Shown here: positions 6,322-6,336 of the stretch, one piece after another
Numbering within the stretch: the first letter of the stretch is position 1
Layout of the letters: each line of letters begins with the position of its first letter
NCBI GenBank assembly: GCA_009843565.1
Contig: VYDF01000062.1
Coordinates: 1-6,336, forward strand
Direction: 5' to 3'
Source of the DNA: Acidimicrobiia bacterium
Lineage (GTDB): Bacteria; Actinomycetota; Acidimicrobiia; Acidimicrobiales; Bin134
DNA length: 6,336 bases
Made by a program: the position numbers and the translations under genes
The notes under the pieces: generated by a model
Told to the model about the DNA's origin: nothing
Databases searched by the model: none
The model's input: the letters and a program-made list of their open reading frames with translations, nothing else

Positions 6322-6336
6322 TCCCTTGTTGAGAGG

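Noticed and set aside
1..6336. Mobile elements, CRISPR arrays, tRNA or rRNA genes, riboswitches
   Set aside because: No terminal inverted repeats with a transposase, no regularly spaced repeats, no cloverleaf or conserved RNA core was seen on either strand.

Overview
The window looks like chromosomal DNA from a high-GC bacterium, most likely an actinobacterium. The evidence is indirect: strong G/C bias at third codon positions, long antisense shadow ORFs, a probable leaderless promoter, a hairpin terminator with no U-tract, and a solute-binding protein of a style common in actinobacteria. No rRNA, tRNA, CRISPR array, insertion sequence or phage gene was seen, and no finer taxonomic placement is supported.

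Layout: (1) From the left edge to 1091 on the plus strand runs the 3' part of a type I periplasmic solute-binding protein gene. The reading frame is open to the left edge. The first 16 complete codons of the window repeat the last 16 codons of the gene (14 of 16 residues identical), so this appears to be a tandem-domain protein of which only the second domain is fully visible. (2) 1092-1248 is a convergent intergenic region with a strong two-tier hairpin. (3) From 6284 down to 1249 on the minus strand lies a tight four-gene operon: an SDR dehydrogenase, a 70-aa four-cysteine zinc-ribbon protein, a HyuA-type hydantoinase/oxoprolinase subunit A and a HyuB-type subunit B. The last two junctions are 4-nt overlaps (GTGA and ATGA), and the zinc-ribbon gene starts about 10 nt after the SDR stop. 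(4) 6285-6336 holds the operon promoter: TTGACG, 18 nt, TAAATT, then 7 nt to the SDR ATG, with no Shine-Dalgarno sequence, which suggests a leaderless message.

How the genes may work together (inference): HyuA and HyuB homologues form ATP-dependent hydrolases (N-methylhydantoinase, 5-oxoprolinase) or ATP-dependent ketone carboxylases (acetone and acetophenone carboxylase). The carboxylases also carry small accessory subunits, and the acetophenone pathway begins with an SDR that oxidises 1-phenylethanol to the ketone. The order SDR, small Cys4 protein, HyuA, HyuB, plus retained His/Asp/His candidate metal ligands in HyuB, fits a catabolic module that oxidises a secondary alcohol and then carboxylates the ketone, or hydrolyses a lactam or hydantoin. 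The neighbouring binding protein could serve uptake of a substrate. The actual substrate cannot be read from the sequence.
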